Assembly (NCBI GenBank): GCA_002840245.1
Contig: PHAA01000016.1
Location: 1-64,000 of the forward strand
Source of the DNA: Firmicutes bacterium HGW-Firmicutes-15
Lineage (GTDB): Bacteria > Bacillota > Syntrophomonadia > Syntrophomonadales > Syntrophomonadaceae
Reading direction: 5' to 3'
DNA length: 64,000 nt
The stretch's first letter is position 1, and each line of letters begins with the position of its first letter. The position numbers were made by a program, and so were the translations under genes. Positions 43,247 to 52,045 of this stretch are shown one piece after another. Below the pieces are notes generated by a model. The model was not told the DNA's origin and did no database searches. It worked only from the letters and a program-made list of their open reading frames with translations.

Positions 43247-43471
43247 ATGCCATTCATCAATGTGAAGATGGCGGTAGGACGTACACTGGAACAGAAACGC
43301 GAACTTGCTGAGGTATTGACCCGTGAAATGGTCCGTATCCTGGATGTGAAGCCGGAATGGGTTGAACTTGTAATTGATGAATATCCCCGCAAAAACTGGG
43401 CAACTGCCGGCCAAATACATGCTGATAAATATGGCCCGGGCTGTGGCTCCCAAGGTATAGAAGAAAAGTAG
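43247..43471 (+). CDS. 4-oxalocrotonate tautomerase family protein (copy 2)
   Basis: A 74-residue 4-OT family protein with the catalytic Pro after Met, about 75 percent identical by eye to copy 1 over 60 residues. It is longer at the C-terminus by a glycine/cysteine-containing tail (G-P-G-C-G-S-Q). GGGAGG lies 7 bases before the ATG at 43247. It arose by tandem duplication; the two may form a hetero-hexamer, as in some two-subunit 4-OT enzymes, or act separately. Confidence 0.87.
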   Translation: MPFINVKMAVGRTLEQKRELAEVLTREMVRILDVKPEWVELVIDEYPRKNWATAGQIHADKYGPGCGSQGIEEK

Positions 43472-43654
43472 TTAATAAATATATGATTAGCCGTTTGCCC
43501 TCTCAAATTAGCCAAATAATTTCCAACAATATTTACACCAATCTGAAATCACAGTATCATTATTTTCAATATTATCAAACCGCCATTATTATGGGCTTTT
43601 CAACCCATCTTGAATCAGTTCTATTCATCTCCTAAAAGAACCAAATAAATTAGC

Positions 43655-43684
43655 TTGACACTTGGTATCACAAAAAAATACACT
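43655..43684 (+). promoter_or_regulatory. Probable sigma-A promoter of the hydrogenase gene
   Basis: TTGACA (43655-43660) is spaced 18 bases from TACACT (43679-43684), about 57 bases ahead of the hydrogenase ATG. The -35 is a perfect match and the -10 is 4 of 6. Confidence 0.6.
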
Positions 43685-43740
43685 TAGTAAAGTATAGCAT
43701 TGTGCTAAAAATAACAAAGAGTGGGGAGAGGATAATTCGT

Positions 43741-45432
43741 ATGGTCAATATTATTGTCAATGGCATCAGCGCATCGGTTCCGGACGGTTATACCGTAATG
43801 CAAGCTGCTGCAACAGTCGGATTTGAGATCCAGTCACTGTGTAGCCACCCCGACCTAAAAGTGAAGGACAACTGCAAGGTATGCGTGGTTGAAATCAATG
43901 GGGAAATGAAAACTGCCTGTACCGAACTGGTAGCCCCAGATATGGTTATAAAAACCTTCACGCCCAAAATTATTGAAGAAAAACGGAAAAATCTTAAGAA
44001 AATTCTATCCGTTCATCCCCAGGATTGCCTTAATTGCGCCCGCAGCTTAAATTGTGAATTGCAGTCCTTAACTGACACCCTGCTTATCCGGTCCTCTGAG
44101 ACCAAACCCCTTAACCTTCCCAAGGATACATCTACTCCATCTTTGGTTCGTGATCCCTCCAAATGCACCCTGTGCGGTAGGTGTGTTGAGGTCTGCAACG
44201 ATATCCAGACAGTAGGTGCCCTGGAAATCAAGGACGGAATACCTCAGACAGTTGACGGTAAACTTCTAATTGATACCACATGTGTATTGTGCGGACAGTG
44301 CGCTCTAGCTTGCCCGGTAGGCGCCATCATTGAAAACGAAGAAATCGACAAATTCCTGGCTGCAGTAGCAGACCCGGATATGGTTGTAATCACCCAGATC
44401 GCTCCGGCAGTTAGGGTAGCGGTAGCGGAAGCAGTTGGTCTACCCACCGGTTCTTTGGAAATGCTTAAATTTGTGGCTGGTTTAAAACAACTTGGTTTTG
44501 ATTATGTTTTCCATACTAACTTTACTGCCGACTTAACTATTTTAGAAGAAGGCAATGAGTTATTACAAAGGCTTAAAACAGGCGGAACCCTACCCATGAT
44601 CACTTCCTGCAGCCCTGGATGGATTAACTTTATTGAAACCTTCTATCCTGAACAACTGGATCACCTGTCATCCTGTAAATCTCCTCAGCAGATGTTTGGC
44701 CCTTTGGCCAAGACTTACTGGGCTGAGAAAATGGGTATAGACCCATCAAAGATTTACTCGGTATCCATCATGCCCTGTACCGCCAAGAAATTTGAAGCAG
44801 CTCGTCCAGAAATGAACTCCAGCGGTTACCGGGATGTAGACCTGGTTCTTACTGTACGTGAAGTAGGCAAGCTGTTCAACATGGAGCAGTTAGACTTCAA
44901 TAAACTTCAAGACGGCAAATTCGATTCCTTACTGGGAGCATACACCGGCGCAGCCGTTATCTTTGGTGCTTCCGGCGGAGTTATGGAAGCCGCTCTCAGA
45001 ACCGTTTATGAAGTAGTTGTCGGAGAGACCCTGGAGGATGTAAACTTCACTATGGTGCGTGGTTTCGAAGGAATGAAAGAAGCTGAAGTAGACCTGGCAG
45101 GAACCAAGGTAAAGGTCGCCGTAGCCAACTCCTTGGGTAATGCCAGAAAGATTATGGACGAAATCAAAGCAGGAACCTCCCCCTATCACTTTATCGAGGT
45201 TATGTGCTGTCCCGGTGGTTGTATCGGTGGCGGTGGTCAGCCCATCCCTTCAACTATAGAGAAGAGAAAAGAAAGAATTGAAGCAATTTACGCAGAAGAC
45301 GCTGGATTACCGATACGCAAATCTCATGAGAATCCCGAAGTTAAAGTGCTTTATGAAGATTTCCTTCATGAGCCCCTGGGACATAAATCCCATGAACTGC
45401 TGCATACCCACTATCATCCTCAAAAGCAATAA
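43741..45432 (+). CDS. hydA: [FeFe] hydrogenase, single-subunit gene
   Basis: A 563-residue iron hydrogenase producing or consuming H2. Domains in order are an N-terminal 2Fe-2S plant-type ferredoxin domain (about 1-75), the H-x-x-x-C-x-x-C cluster region (H-P-Q-D-C-L-N-C), two 4Fe-4S motifs (C-T-L-C-G-R-C and C-V-L-C-G-Q-C), and the H-cluster domain with T-S-C-S-P-G-W, M-P-C-T-A-K-K-F-E and E-V-M-C-C-P-G-G-C-I-G-G-G-G-Q-P. T-S-C-S-P rather than T-S-C-C-P is seen in HydA subunits of multimeric bifurcating enzymes, yet no hydB or hydC is adjacent. The ATG at 43741 follows GGAGAGG. Cytoplasmic, no signal peptide. It would dispose of electrons from fatty acid oxidation in a syntroph. Confidence 0.93.
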   Translation: MVNIIVNGISASVPDGYTVMQAAATVGFEIQSLCSHPDLKVKDNCKVCVVEINGEMKTACTELVAPDMVIKTFTPKIIEEKRKNLKKILSVHPQDCLNCARSLNCELQSLTDTLLIRSSETKPLNLPKDTSTPSLVRDPSKCTLCGRCVEVCNDIQTVGALEIKDGIPQTVDGKLLIDTTCVLCGQCALACPVGAIIENEEIDKFLAAVADPDMVVITQIAPAVRVAVAEAVGLPTGSLEMLKFVAGLKQLGFDYVFHTNFTADLTILEEGNELLQRLKTGGTLPMITSCSPGWINFIETFYPEQLDHLSSCKSPQQMFGPLAKTYWAEKMGIDPSKIYSVSIMPCTAKKFEAARPEMNSSGYRDVDLVLTVREVGKLFNMEQLDFNKLQDGKFDSLLGAYTGAAVIFGASGGVMEAALRTVYEVVVGETLEDVNFTMVRGFEGMKEAEVDLAGTKVKVAVANSLGNARKIMDEIKAGTSPYHFIEVMCCPGGCIGGGGQPIPSTIEKRKERIEAIYAEDAGLPIRKSHENPEVKVLYEDFLHEPLGHKSHELLHTHYHPQKQ

Positions 45433-45456
45433 TCAATATTTATAAATAATATTAGC

Positions 45457-45491
45457 AATATAGCAGGAGCCCGAAAGGCTCCTGCTATATT
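45457..45491 (+). terminator. Terminator after hydA
   Basis: A 15-bp perfect stem (AATATAGCAGGAGCC with GGCTCCTGCTATATT) and loop CGAAA, followed by TGTTTTT, 24 bases past the stop. It can also end the minus-strand holin transcript. Confidence 0.88.
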
Positions 45492-45512
45492 TGTTTTTCT
45501 GCTAATTTAAAA

Positions 45513-45893
45513 TTACCCGGCCAACTTCCCTGGGTCTTCCTTTTCCTGCTTAGCCCACTGCTCCCCGAACTCGTCCTTCGCCATCCGTAAAGCCGCTTCA
45601 AGCAAACCTTTTATCTCATCCGGATTAGCTTTAATGCCTCTTTCTAGAACTCTAGCTACCAACCATGTTGCAGCCTGTTCATACTTTTCCTGTCCGTGCT
45701 GGTCTTTGTTAACATGCTCCACGAATCTGATGGCCAGACTGGCCAGTTCTTGTTTCGTCTCCAGCTCACTCTGGATCTTCCTCATTTTCTCTAGACCCAA
45801 TTTCCTGCGTAGAAGTTCAATCATAATTAAACATAAAGCTGGAACTAAAATGCCCAAAGCATTATAACATAGCTCAATAAACTCGTTTTCCAT
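45513..45893 (-). CDS. Holin-like protein (LLH family)
   Basis: A 126-residue protein with one N-terminal membrane segment (about 10-27) and a long helical cytoplasmic tail with E/K-rich heptads, the plan of the phage holin LLH family. It would form membrane lesions or anchor the amidase route. It starts 12 bases after the amidase gene, AGGAGG present, so the two form a lysis-like pair. No other phage genes are nearby. Confidence 0.7.
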   Translation of the reverse strand: MENEFIELCYNALGILVPALCLIMIELLRRKLGLEKMRKIQSELETKQELASLAIRFVEHVNKDQHGQEKYEQAATWLVARVLERGIKANPDEIKGLLEAALRMAKDEFGEQWAKQEKEDPGKLAG

Positions 45894-45905
45894 ATAATAT
45901 CCCTC

Positions 45906-46727
45906 CTAACTAACAATGACCGTTTTGCTAGAACTGTCCCAGCCTACCTGATGTCCGAGTGATTCGGCCAAATCCCTTACCGGTGCAAAAGTACGGTTAT
46001 CAATCAAGACTCCATTAATAACTGCATTACTAACCACAATTCTAACTTTTCCTGCGGTAACCCCAGTTGATGGTGGTTGAACCAGCACGGTATTGGTATT
46101 GCTGTCCCAATCAATTTGACTCCCCAGAGCCTGGCCCAGTTCACGTACTGGAGCATAAGCACGGTTCTCAATTATAATACCCAGGATAAGAGTCGTGCCA
46201 ACGCGAACGTTCACCTGGGATTGAGTTGGTACTGGTTCAATAGCAGTTAAATCCGCAAATAGCCTATTCCATGGAAATAGGGACCCGGGATCGTCGGCTC
46301 GATTAACAGAATCCAGGCGATAATGCCCTATAATGTGATCTTGATCTATCGGTATATTCCATCTGGACGTTAATTGTTGGTGTAACCAGAGCGTTGCCTG
46401 TAATTGCTGTTCAGTAAGAGCTTCACCTGTAAGTGCTTCATGTTCAATCCCTAGGGTATAATAATTGGGATTTGTTCCATCATAAAGAGACCAATTAGCT
46501 TGATTTACAATACCCGCATGCCAGGCTGTATCCTCATCCTTAACCAATTGAAATATATAGCCAGTCTTGGTCACCAAGTAATGGGCACTTGCCTGGGCTG
46601 ACGGGTTCTGCAGCCAGCTTAGGGTCCCAGGCATAAGCCCCGCGGTAATATGGTTAACAATAGCTATAACTTGCCTTCGATTTCTACCTGTTCGGTAATT
46701 CGGACTCGGTGCCCACGCAATATTCAT
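45906..46727 (-). CDS. N-acetylmuramoyl-L-alanine amidase with stalk-type repeats
   Basis: A 273-residue protein. Residues 1-150 are an Amidase_2 (PGRP-like, zinc) domain, with zinc ligands in V-N-H-I-T-A-G, G-I-E-H-E-A and a late D-D-P-G; it cuts the bond between MurNAc and the stem peptide. Residues 170-273 hold two copies of the copper-amine-oxidase N-terminal-like (stalk) repeat, with A-P-V-R-E-L/D-L-A-E/G in each, common in clostridial cell-wall proteins. No signal peptide is visible, consistent with release through the neighbouring holin. GGAGAGAGG precedes the ATG. Confidence 0.85.
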   Translation of the reverse strand: MNIAWAPSPNYRTGRNRRQVIAIVNHITAGLMPGTLSWLQNPSAQASAHYLVTKTGYIFQLVKDEDTAWHAGIVNQANWSLYDGTNPNYYTLGIEHEALTGEALTEQQLQATLWLHQQLTSRWNIPIDQDHIIGHYRLDSVNRADDPGSLFPWNRLFADLTAIEPVPTQSQVNVRVGTTLILGIIIENRAYAPVRELGQALGSQIDWDSNTNTVLVQPPSTGVTAGKVRIVVSNAVINGVLIDNRTFAPVRDLAESLGHQVGWDSSSKTVIVS

Positions 46728-46827
46728 AGTCCTCTCTCCTCACACTTGTCTTGTACCATAATATGTATTTTCAGTCAGAATGGTTCTCCTATTCGTTATC
46801 CAATGGATTAAACATTTAAATAGAAAA

Positions 46828-46847
46828 GCTGCCATAAACACGGCAGC
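46828..46847 (-). terminator. Terminator after the Ca2+/H+ antiporter gene
   Basis: GGCTGCC(G) / GGCAGC arms with an 8-base loop and TTTTC on the minus strand, about 35 bases past the stop. Confidence 0.65.
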
Positions 46848-46880
46848 CAATAATAATTCCTATAGTTTTTTCCTTACCAA

Positions 46881-47936
46881 CTACAAAAAGAAGAACGCAA
46901 TTGCAATTATGAAATAAGCTGCTACCAAAAGTGCACCTTCGAGCCAGTTTGATTCGCCGTCCAAGCTTATGAATTGGGCGATGAGAACGGCTAAAGCAAC
47001 TACTACTATTTCATTGTAGTTAAACATCATGGTCATAGGAGTACCAAAGCCAAAGCTTAAGAAAACCAATACCGGAGTTATCAGCATAGCGATCTGGGTA
47101 CTGGAACCCACAGCGATTTCAAAGGAAAGATCCATCTTGTTTCTAAGTGCCATGGTTATCGCAGTAAAATGCTCAGCGGCATTACCAATGATAGGAATAA
47201 TTATAATGCCGATGAAAAACTCCGACCATCCCAGAGCTTCTGTTACCGGCTCAATACTACCCACCAAAAATTCACTTTCCATAGCAATTAAGACAGTGCT
47301 AACTGCCAGTATAAAGATTGCCTTCCCCTTACTCCAATGAGAAACTTCAGCAGTACATGTATCATTTTTACGTTGCATGGCAAAAAACAAACCGACAAAG
47401 TATAAAACGAGCAAAATGGAAGCAACTGCCAAACTAAATCCCTCCAAGGCATGATGCTGTTTTTCCCCCTGAAAGAATACCGCTGGAATAATAAGGGCAA
47501 TTGTGGCTAGGAACATCAGGCTGGTCTGGTTATTAATATGAACGCGGTCGAATTTTTGTTCTCCGTTTTTTATGCCCCCTACTAAGATAGATAAACCTAA
47601 AACCAGCAGAATATTCCCCAGAATACTGCCGGCAATAGACGCCTTTACTACATCAAATAAACCGGCCCGCAAGGCAAAAATGGTTATAAGTAGTTCGGTG
47701 GCATTGCCAAAGGTAGCGTTTAGCAATCCGCCAACCCTTTCCCCTGCATGACAGGCCAAGCTTTCAGTAGCTTCTCCCATTATCCCCGCCAAAGGAATAA
47801 TTGATATGCACGCAGCAAAAAACAAGGCCAATTCATAACTGCTAATCTTGAAGTATATACTGAAAAGAATGGCCGGCAATAAGTAATACAAATACTTTCC
47901 TATTTTAATATCCTCCTCGTAATACTGACCAATCAA
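46881..47936 (-). CDS. cax: Calcium/proton antiporter (CaX family)
   Basis: About 340-351 residues with ten or eleven membrane helices and the two CaX alpha-repeats: G-L-L-N-A-T-F-G-N-A-T-E-L-L and I-P-I-I-G-N-A-A-E-H. It exports Ca2+ in exchange for protons. A TTG at 47936 opens the frame but has no ribosome site. GAGGAGG lies inside this stretch and is correctly spaced (8 bases) from an ATA codon at 47903, so an ATA start is possible. An acidic loop near the middle is short. Confidence 0.87.
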   Translation of the reverse strand: MIGQYYEEDIKIGKYLYYLLPAILFSIYFKISSYELALFFAACISIIPLAGIMGEATESLACHAGERVGGLLNATFGNATELLITIFALRAGLFDVVKASIAGSILGNILLVLGLSILVGGIKNGEQKFDRVHINNQTSLMFLATIALIIPAVFFQGEKQHHALEGFSLAVASILLVLYFVGLFFAMQRKNDTCTAEVSHWSKGKAIFILAVSTVLIAMESEFLVGSIEPVTEALGWSEFFIGIIIIPIIGNAAEHFTAITMALRNKMDLSFEIAVGSSTQIAMLITPVLVFLSFGFGTPMTMMFNYNEIVVVALAVLIAQFISLDGESNWLEGALLVAAYFIIAIAFFFL

Positions 47937-47954
47937 TAAATGATTGCCAGCAGT

Positions 47955-49931
47955 TTAGTTTATAGCATTCATCCTCCAAAAACAGTTTTGGAGTGTCGGC
48001 AAGGTGAAATAGAAAGTACTTCCCTCGCCGATTTTCGATTCAACCCAGACCTTTCCACCATACAGTTCAACAATCTTTTTAACAATAGTAAGCCCTATAC
48101 CAGTGCTTTCATATTCATCCCGTGGCTTCAAAGTTTGGAAAATAGTAAATATCTTTTCAAAATGCCTGGCTTCAATGCCGCATCCATTATCCTGAATACA
48201 AAACTGCCAGAATTCCCCATGGGATTCACAAGATATTCTTACTTGGCCGTTGGCTTTGTCCATGTATTTAATGGCATTGCCGATTAAGTTCTCAAATAAC
48301 TGCTGGATGCGAGTTCGGTTCAACATTAACAGTGGCAATTGATTTTCGATAATAATCGAAATATTGTCAGGTGGTGTCAGCATTTGTATTGCTTCCGTTA
48401 CTATATCATTAAGATTTATCGAAGTATCATCTTCCTTATAATAGTTTATCCTAGAATATCTCAGTATCCCATCCATAAGATTATGCATTCTTTTAGAACG
48501 GTTCATTAACATAGCTAACTGTTCTTTGCCCTCTTCATCAAATTTATCATAGTAATCACGATAAATCCATTCTGCTAAGGATCTAATACCACGCAATGGA
48601 GCTTTTAAATCATGGGATACTATATAGGCAAAATCTTTTAAATCGCGGTTGACGGATTTCAATTCCTTCATAAGAGCCTGGCTTCTTTTTTCTGCGTCTC
48701 GGCGTTCAGTGATATCCTCCGCAATACTAGCGAATCCAGAACTGCCATCCGGGTTAATTATTAGGGTGTTATTCCAAAGCATTGTCCTGTGTTCACCCGA
48801 TTTGATTTTAATTTCACTTTCTCCATAAGAGGGAGCAACTCTTCCTTCCAGGCTCCTATTAATTATACGCATATCGCGTTCACGAATATCCTGGGGAACA
48901 AAGGTTTGTCCCCAATCCCTGCCTATAACCTCTTCCCGTTTCCAGCCTGACAACTCCAGTAAAAAGTCGTTGCAAAAGGTTAGGCGACCCTGATTATCTA
49001 ATATTCCAGCTGCCAGCTTAACATTTTCCAACATATCGCGAAACCTTCGTTCTGATTCTCTGAGGGCTTCTTCGATGTGTTTGTGCTCATTTATATCTAC
49101 TGATATACCAACATAATATAATGGATTACGAGCTTCATCTCTAACTGGAGCACCACTGCAGGTGTACCAGCGCCAGCTTCCATCCCGGTGTTTAACCCGG
49201 TATTCCACACCTTTTTGGGGTTCACCGGTAAAAACAACCTTTTCAAAAAAACTTGTACACAAGTGAACATCATCCGGATGAACAAATACTTCAAATGAAC
49301 ATCCCTCTACCTCCGCTATTTCGTGACCAAGCGCTTCTGTCCAGCCGGGGGAAACAAAAATGAACTTTCCTTCCGGAGACAGAGTAAAGATGACCCCATT
49401 AGCATTTTTCATGATAATTCGTAGCTCTGCCTCGTTTTTTCGTAACCTTTCCTCCATCATTCGCTGATGAGTAATGTCTTTTGTCACAGTAAGTATATGT
49501 AGTTGTCCACCCATCTCTATTGTCTCCGCTGAAAGAAGAAATGTTCTAACCTCACCAGATTTAATTCTAAACTTGATTTGAAGGTTACGAATACTCCCCT
49601 GTTCCTGGATTTGTTTTAGTATATAATCTCGTTCTTCCCCAGATACATAAGTCTTTAACTCGTGAACAGTATGCCCAATGACCTCATGGTATTTATATCC
49701 CGTAACTTTTAAAAATGCCTCATTTATTTCGACATAACACCCATCTCTAAAATTCGTGATCATCATTGGCTCAGGGTTACAAAGAAAAGCCTTAGAGTAC
49801 TTCTCTTCTGATAATCGCAATGCGGTTTCCATCTGCAAAGACGCGGTTTCCAATCTCTCAAGCTCAACAATTCTCTGACGAAGTTTAGCCAGCTCAGCTA
49901 TGAGTTCCTCTTCAGTCTTGTTTTCATCCAT
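47955..49931 (-). CDS. Multi-PAS hybrid-free histidine kinase
   Basis: About 658 residues, soluble. An N-terminal coiled coil (1-40) is followed by three or four PAS/PAC domains (W-Y-T-C-S-G and I-T-E-R-R motifs), a HisKA domain with F-A-Y-I-V-S-H-D-L-K-A-P-L (phospho-His) and an HATPase domain (N-A-I-K-Y, D-N-G-C-G-I, G-T-G-I-G-L). There is no membrane segment and no adjacent response regulator, so its partner is unknown. ATG at 49931, 11 bases after AAGGAGG, is the start. N-terminal PAS units are alike to those of the kinase at the right window edge. Confidence 0.85.
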   Translation of the reverse strand: MDENKTEEELIAELAKLRQRIVELERLETASLQMETALRLSEEKYSKAFLCNPEPMMITNFRDGCYVEINEAFLKVTGYKYHEVIGHTVHELKTYVSGEERDYILKQIQEQGSIRNLQIKFRIKSGEVRTFLLSAETIEMGGQLHILTVTKDITHQRMMEERLRKNEAELRIIMKNANGVIFTLSPEGKFIFVSPGWTEALGHEIAEVEGCSFEVFVHPDDVHLCTSFFEKVVFTGEPQKGVEYRVKHRDGSWRWYTCSGAPVRDEARNPLYYVGISVDINEHKHIEEALRESERRFRDMLENVKLAAGILDNQGRLTFCNDFLLELSGWKREEVIGRDWGQTFVPQDIRERDMRIINRSLEGRVAPSYGESEIKIKSGEHRTMLWNNTLIINPDGSSGFASIAEDITERRDAEKRSQALMKELKSVNRDLKDFAYIVSHDLKAPLRGIRSLAEWIYRDYYDKFDEEGKEQLAMLMNRSKRMHNLMDGILRYSRINYYKEDDTSINLNDIVTEAIQMLTPPDNISIIIENQLPLLMLNRTRIQQLFENLIGNAIKYMDKANGQVRISCESHGEFWQFCIQDNGCGIEARHFEKIFTIFQTLKPRDEYESTGIGLTIVKKIVELYGGKVWVESKIGEGSTFYFTLPTLQNCFWRMNAIN

Positions 49932-49997
49932 TATATTGAATTCCTCCTTGGCGATTACAATCATTACAAAATATGCAACATACGTGCTGTCGGACAA

Positions 49998-50510
49998 TGT
50001 ATATCGTGATGGAGGTTTTTTTCCTCTAATACAATTTTATGGTTACTTTTCAGATATTCTTTACTTATTATTTAAAATCCTTTATGTGCGAGTATTTTTT
50101 TAGGATAGCTTCCGATAACTTGAACCGAAAATAATTAAATTATTTCCTCAACCTGCTCCATTGGAATTTCAAAATAGACGTTTCTATTGTCGAAGCGTGA
50201 TATAAATTTTTTTGCTTTTATTAATCGCAAGTCTCAATATTCAAAATCAAATCCATATTGAAAACCTGTATATAAATACTATTATGCAAAATTTCATGCC
50301 ATATTTATGGAAATACCGGAAAAAGCATTATTTTTTTGGTAAATCCACCAATAAAAAATAAATACTCTATTTAAAAAGCTATTATCAAAGAACTCATATT
50401 TATTGCTTACTTTTATTATTTTTTTGCAGGAACGAAGGCTGGATTTGATAAGCTTTTTATAAAGCAGAAGCGAAAGGAAAGTAGGATGAGCTGGCTTTCA
50501 TTTGTTAATG
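49998..50510. other. AT-rich gap of about 510 bases without a gene
   Basis: Very AT-rich DNA between the PAS kinase and the sigma-54 activator, both on the minus strand. No credible ORF, tRNA or terminator hairpin stands out. It should hold the kinase promoter near 50000-50100. Confidence 0.5.
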
Positions 50511-51983
50511 TTAGGAGGGTTCCTTCTTATTCAGTCGGTAATCAAGGGTGCGACGTGATATTCCCAGGTAGCTTGCCGTCCGGGTTATATTCCCATTTTT
50601 TAATTCTATGGCTTGGCTCACTATACGGTCAATAAAGGCATCCAGCGGGAATTTTTCGGCATGTAATTCAAATTCACTTTCCGGGCCAAGAATAAACGTT
50701 GAACTAGACACCGGGGACGATATGTTCCTATTATGATCAGCTTGAACTATTCCCAACTTCAAATGATCGAGCATTAAAATATAGCCATCGTACATTAAGC
50801 TTGCCCTCTCAATGACATTTCTCAATTCCCTGACATTTCCCGGCCAATTGTATTTCAGAAGCTGTTTTTCTGCTTCTGGGCTGATAGACCGAAATTTCTT
50901 CCCTTTTTCAAAAGCAAAACGAGATAAAAAACTATTTGCCAAGGGTAAAATGTCTTCACGATGTTCACGTAGCGGCGGTATCTGCAGATGAGCTGTACTC
51001 AAGCGGTAGTATAAATCGCGGCGGAAACCTCCACTTTCCACACTATCTTTGATGTTTAGATTACTAGCACATACCAGGCGCGCATTAAATTTGTGCTTTT
51101 TCAAACCTCCTATCCGGTAAAATTCCTTTTCCTGTATAACCCGAAGAAGTTTGGCTTGGAGTTCAGGTGGCATTTCCGTAATTTCGTCCAGGAATAAGGT
51201 TCCTCCTTCGGCAAGATCCAGTTTGCCCTTCTGTCCACGTGGTAATGCCCCAGTAAAAGTTCCCGCTTCATAACCAAAGAGTTCGCTTTCAAACATAGTA
51301 CTTGGTATAGCAGCACAGTTGATATCAATAAAAGGAGCAGTACTTGGCTTTTGACCATAATGAATGCAACGAGCCATTATCTCCTTGCCCGTGCCGGTCT
51401 CTCCCTCAATTAAGACCGGCACATTAGGCTCCCTATGCAAAATCCATGCCTGGGCATAAAGTTCCTGCATAAGCGGAGATACTATAACAAGGTTACCCGT
51501 ACCAATTATCTTGGCATAAGCCTCCTTTACCTGTTCCAATTCACGCTTGGTTTCTTCAGTAACAGCCTCAACAGTTTCTTCGAAATGATGAGTGAGGACT
51601 CGATTTTGTCTTTTCAAATCCTGGTGTTCTTCCACCCGTTTTAAACATGCTAATAGTTCCTTAACATTCACTGGCTTAAGCAAGTAATCGTAGGCACCGG
51701 CACGCAATGCTTCCACCGCAGTCTGTATTTGTGCATGAGCAGTAAATAGAACCACGTCACTTTCGGAAAGAGGAACCTGCTGCTGAATATGCTCTAAAAG
51801 CTCAAGTCCTGTCCAAACAGGCATACGAATATCACTTAGAACCAGGTGGAAATCTTCTGCCCGGAAAGCCTCCCAGCCTCTTTTACCATCCTCGGCCTCA
51901 ATAACTTGATGTCCTAATTTTTCCAAAAAGCTAGCTAGATAGGTCCGACTATCTTTTTCGTCATCAACCAGTAAAATTTTCAT
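50511..51983 (-). CDS. NtrC-type sigma-54-dependent response regulator
   Basis: A 490-residue protein: receiver domain (1-120, phospho-Asp in V-L-S-D-I-R-M-P), AAA+ domain (about 165-395) with Walker A G-E-T-G-T-G-K-E and Walker B G-G-T-L-F-L-D-E, and a Fis-type helix-turn-helix at the C-terminus (I-T-R-T-A-S-Y-L-G-I-S-R-R-T-L). The sigma-54-contacting loop reads G-T-F-T-G-A instead of G-A-F-T-G-A. It activates sigma-54 promoters after phosphorylation. The HK gene at 52046 lies 62 bases upstream in the same direction, so they form a two-component pair. Likely target: the phasin promoter at 54761. Confidence 0.92.
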   Translation of the reverse strand: MKILLVDDEKDSRTYLASFLEKLGHQVIEAEDGKRGWEAFRAEDFHLVLSDIRMPVWTGLELLEHIQQQVPLSESDVVLFTAHAQIQTAVEALRAGAYDYLLKPVNVKELLACLKRVEEHQDLKRQNRVLTHHFEETVEAVTEETKRELEQVKEAYAKIIGTGNLVIVSPLMQELYAQAWILHREPNVPVLIEGETGTGKEIMARCIHYGQKPSTAPFIDINCAAIPSTMFESELFGYEAGTFTGALPRGQKGKLDLAEGGTLFLDEITEMPPELQAKLLRVIQEKEFYRIGGLKKHKFNARLVCASNLNIKDSVESGGFRRDLYYRLSTAHLQIPPLREHREDILPLANSFLSRFAFEKGKKFRSISPEAEKQLLKYNWPGNVRELRNVIERASLMYDGYILMLDHLKLGIVQADHNRNISSPVSSSTFILGPESEFELHAEKFPLDAFIDRIVSQAIELKNGNITRTASYLGISRRTLDYRLNKKEPS

Positions 51984-52045
51984 TTACTAATCCTCCCTAT
52001 GAGCAATATCGGTTCGTCCTTTTTCACGAATAAGAATATCAACAT

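Noticed and set aside
43472-43700. CRISPR or repeat array in AT-rich spacer
   Set aside because: No regularly spaced direct repeats here or anywhere else in the window; the spacer holds only the hydrogenase promoter.
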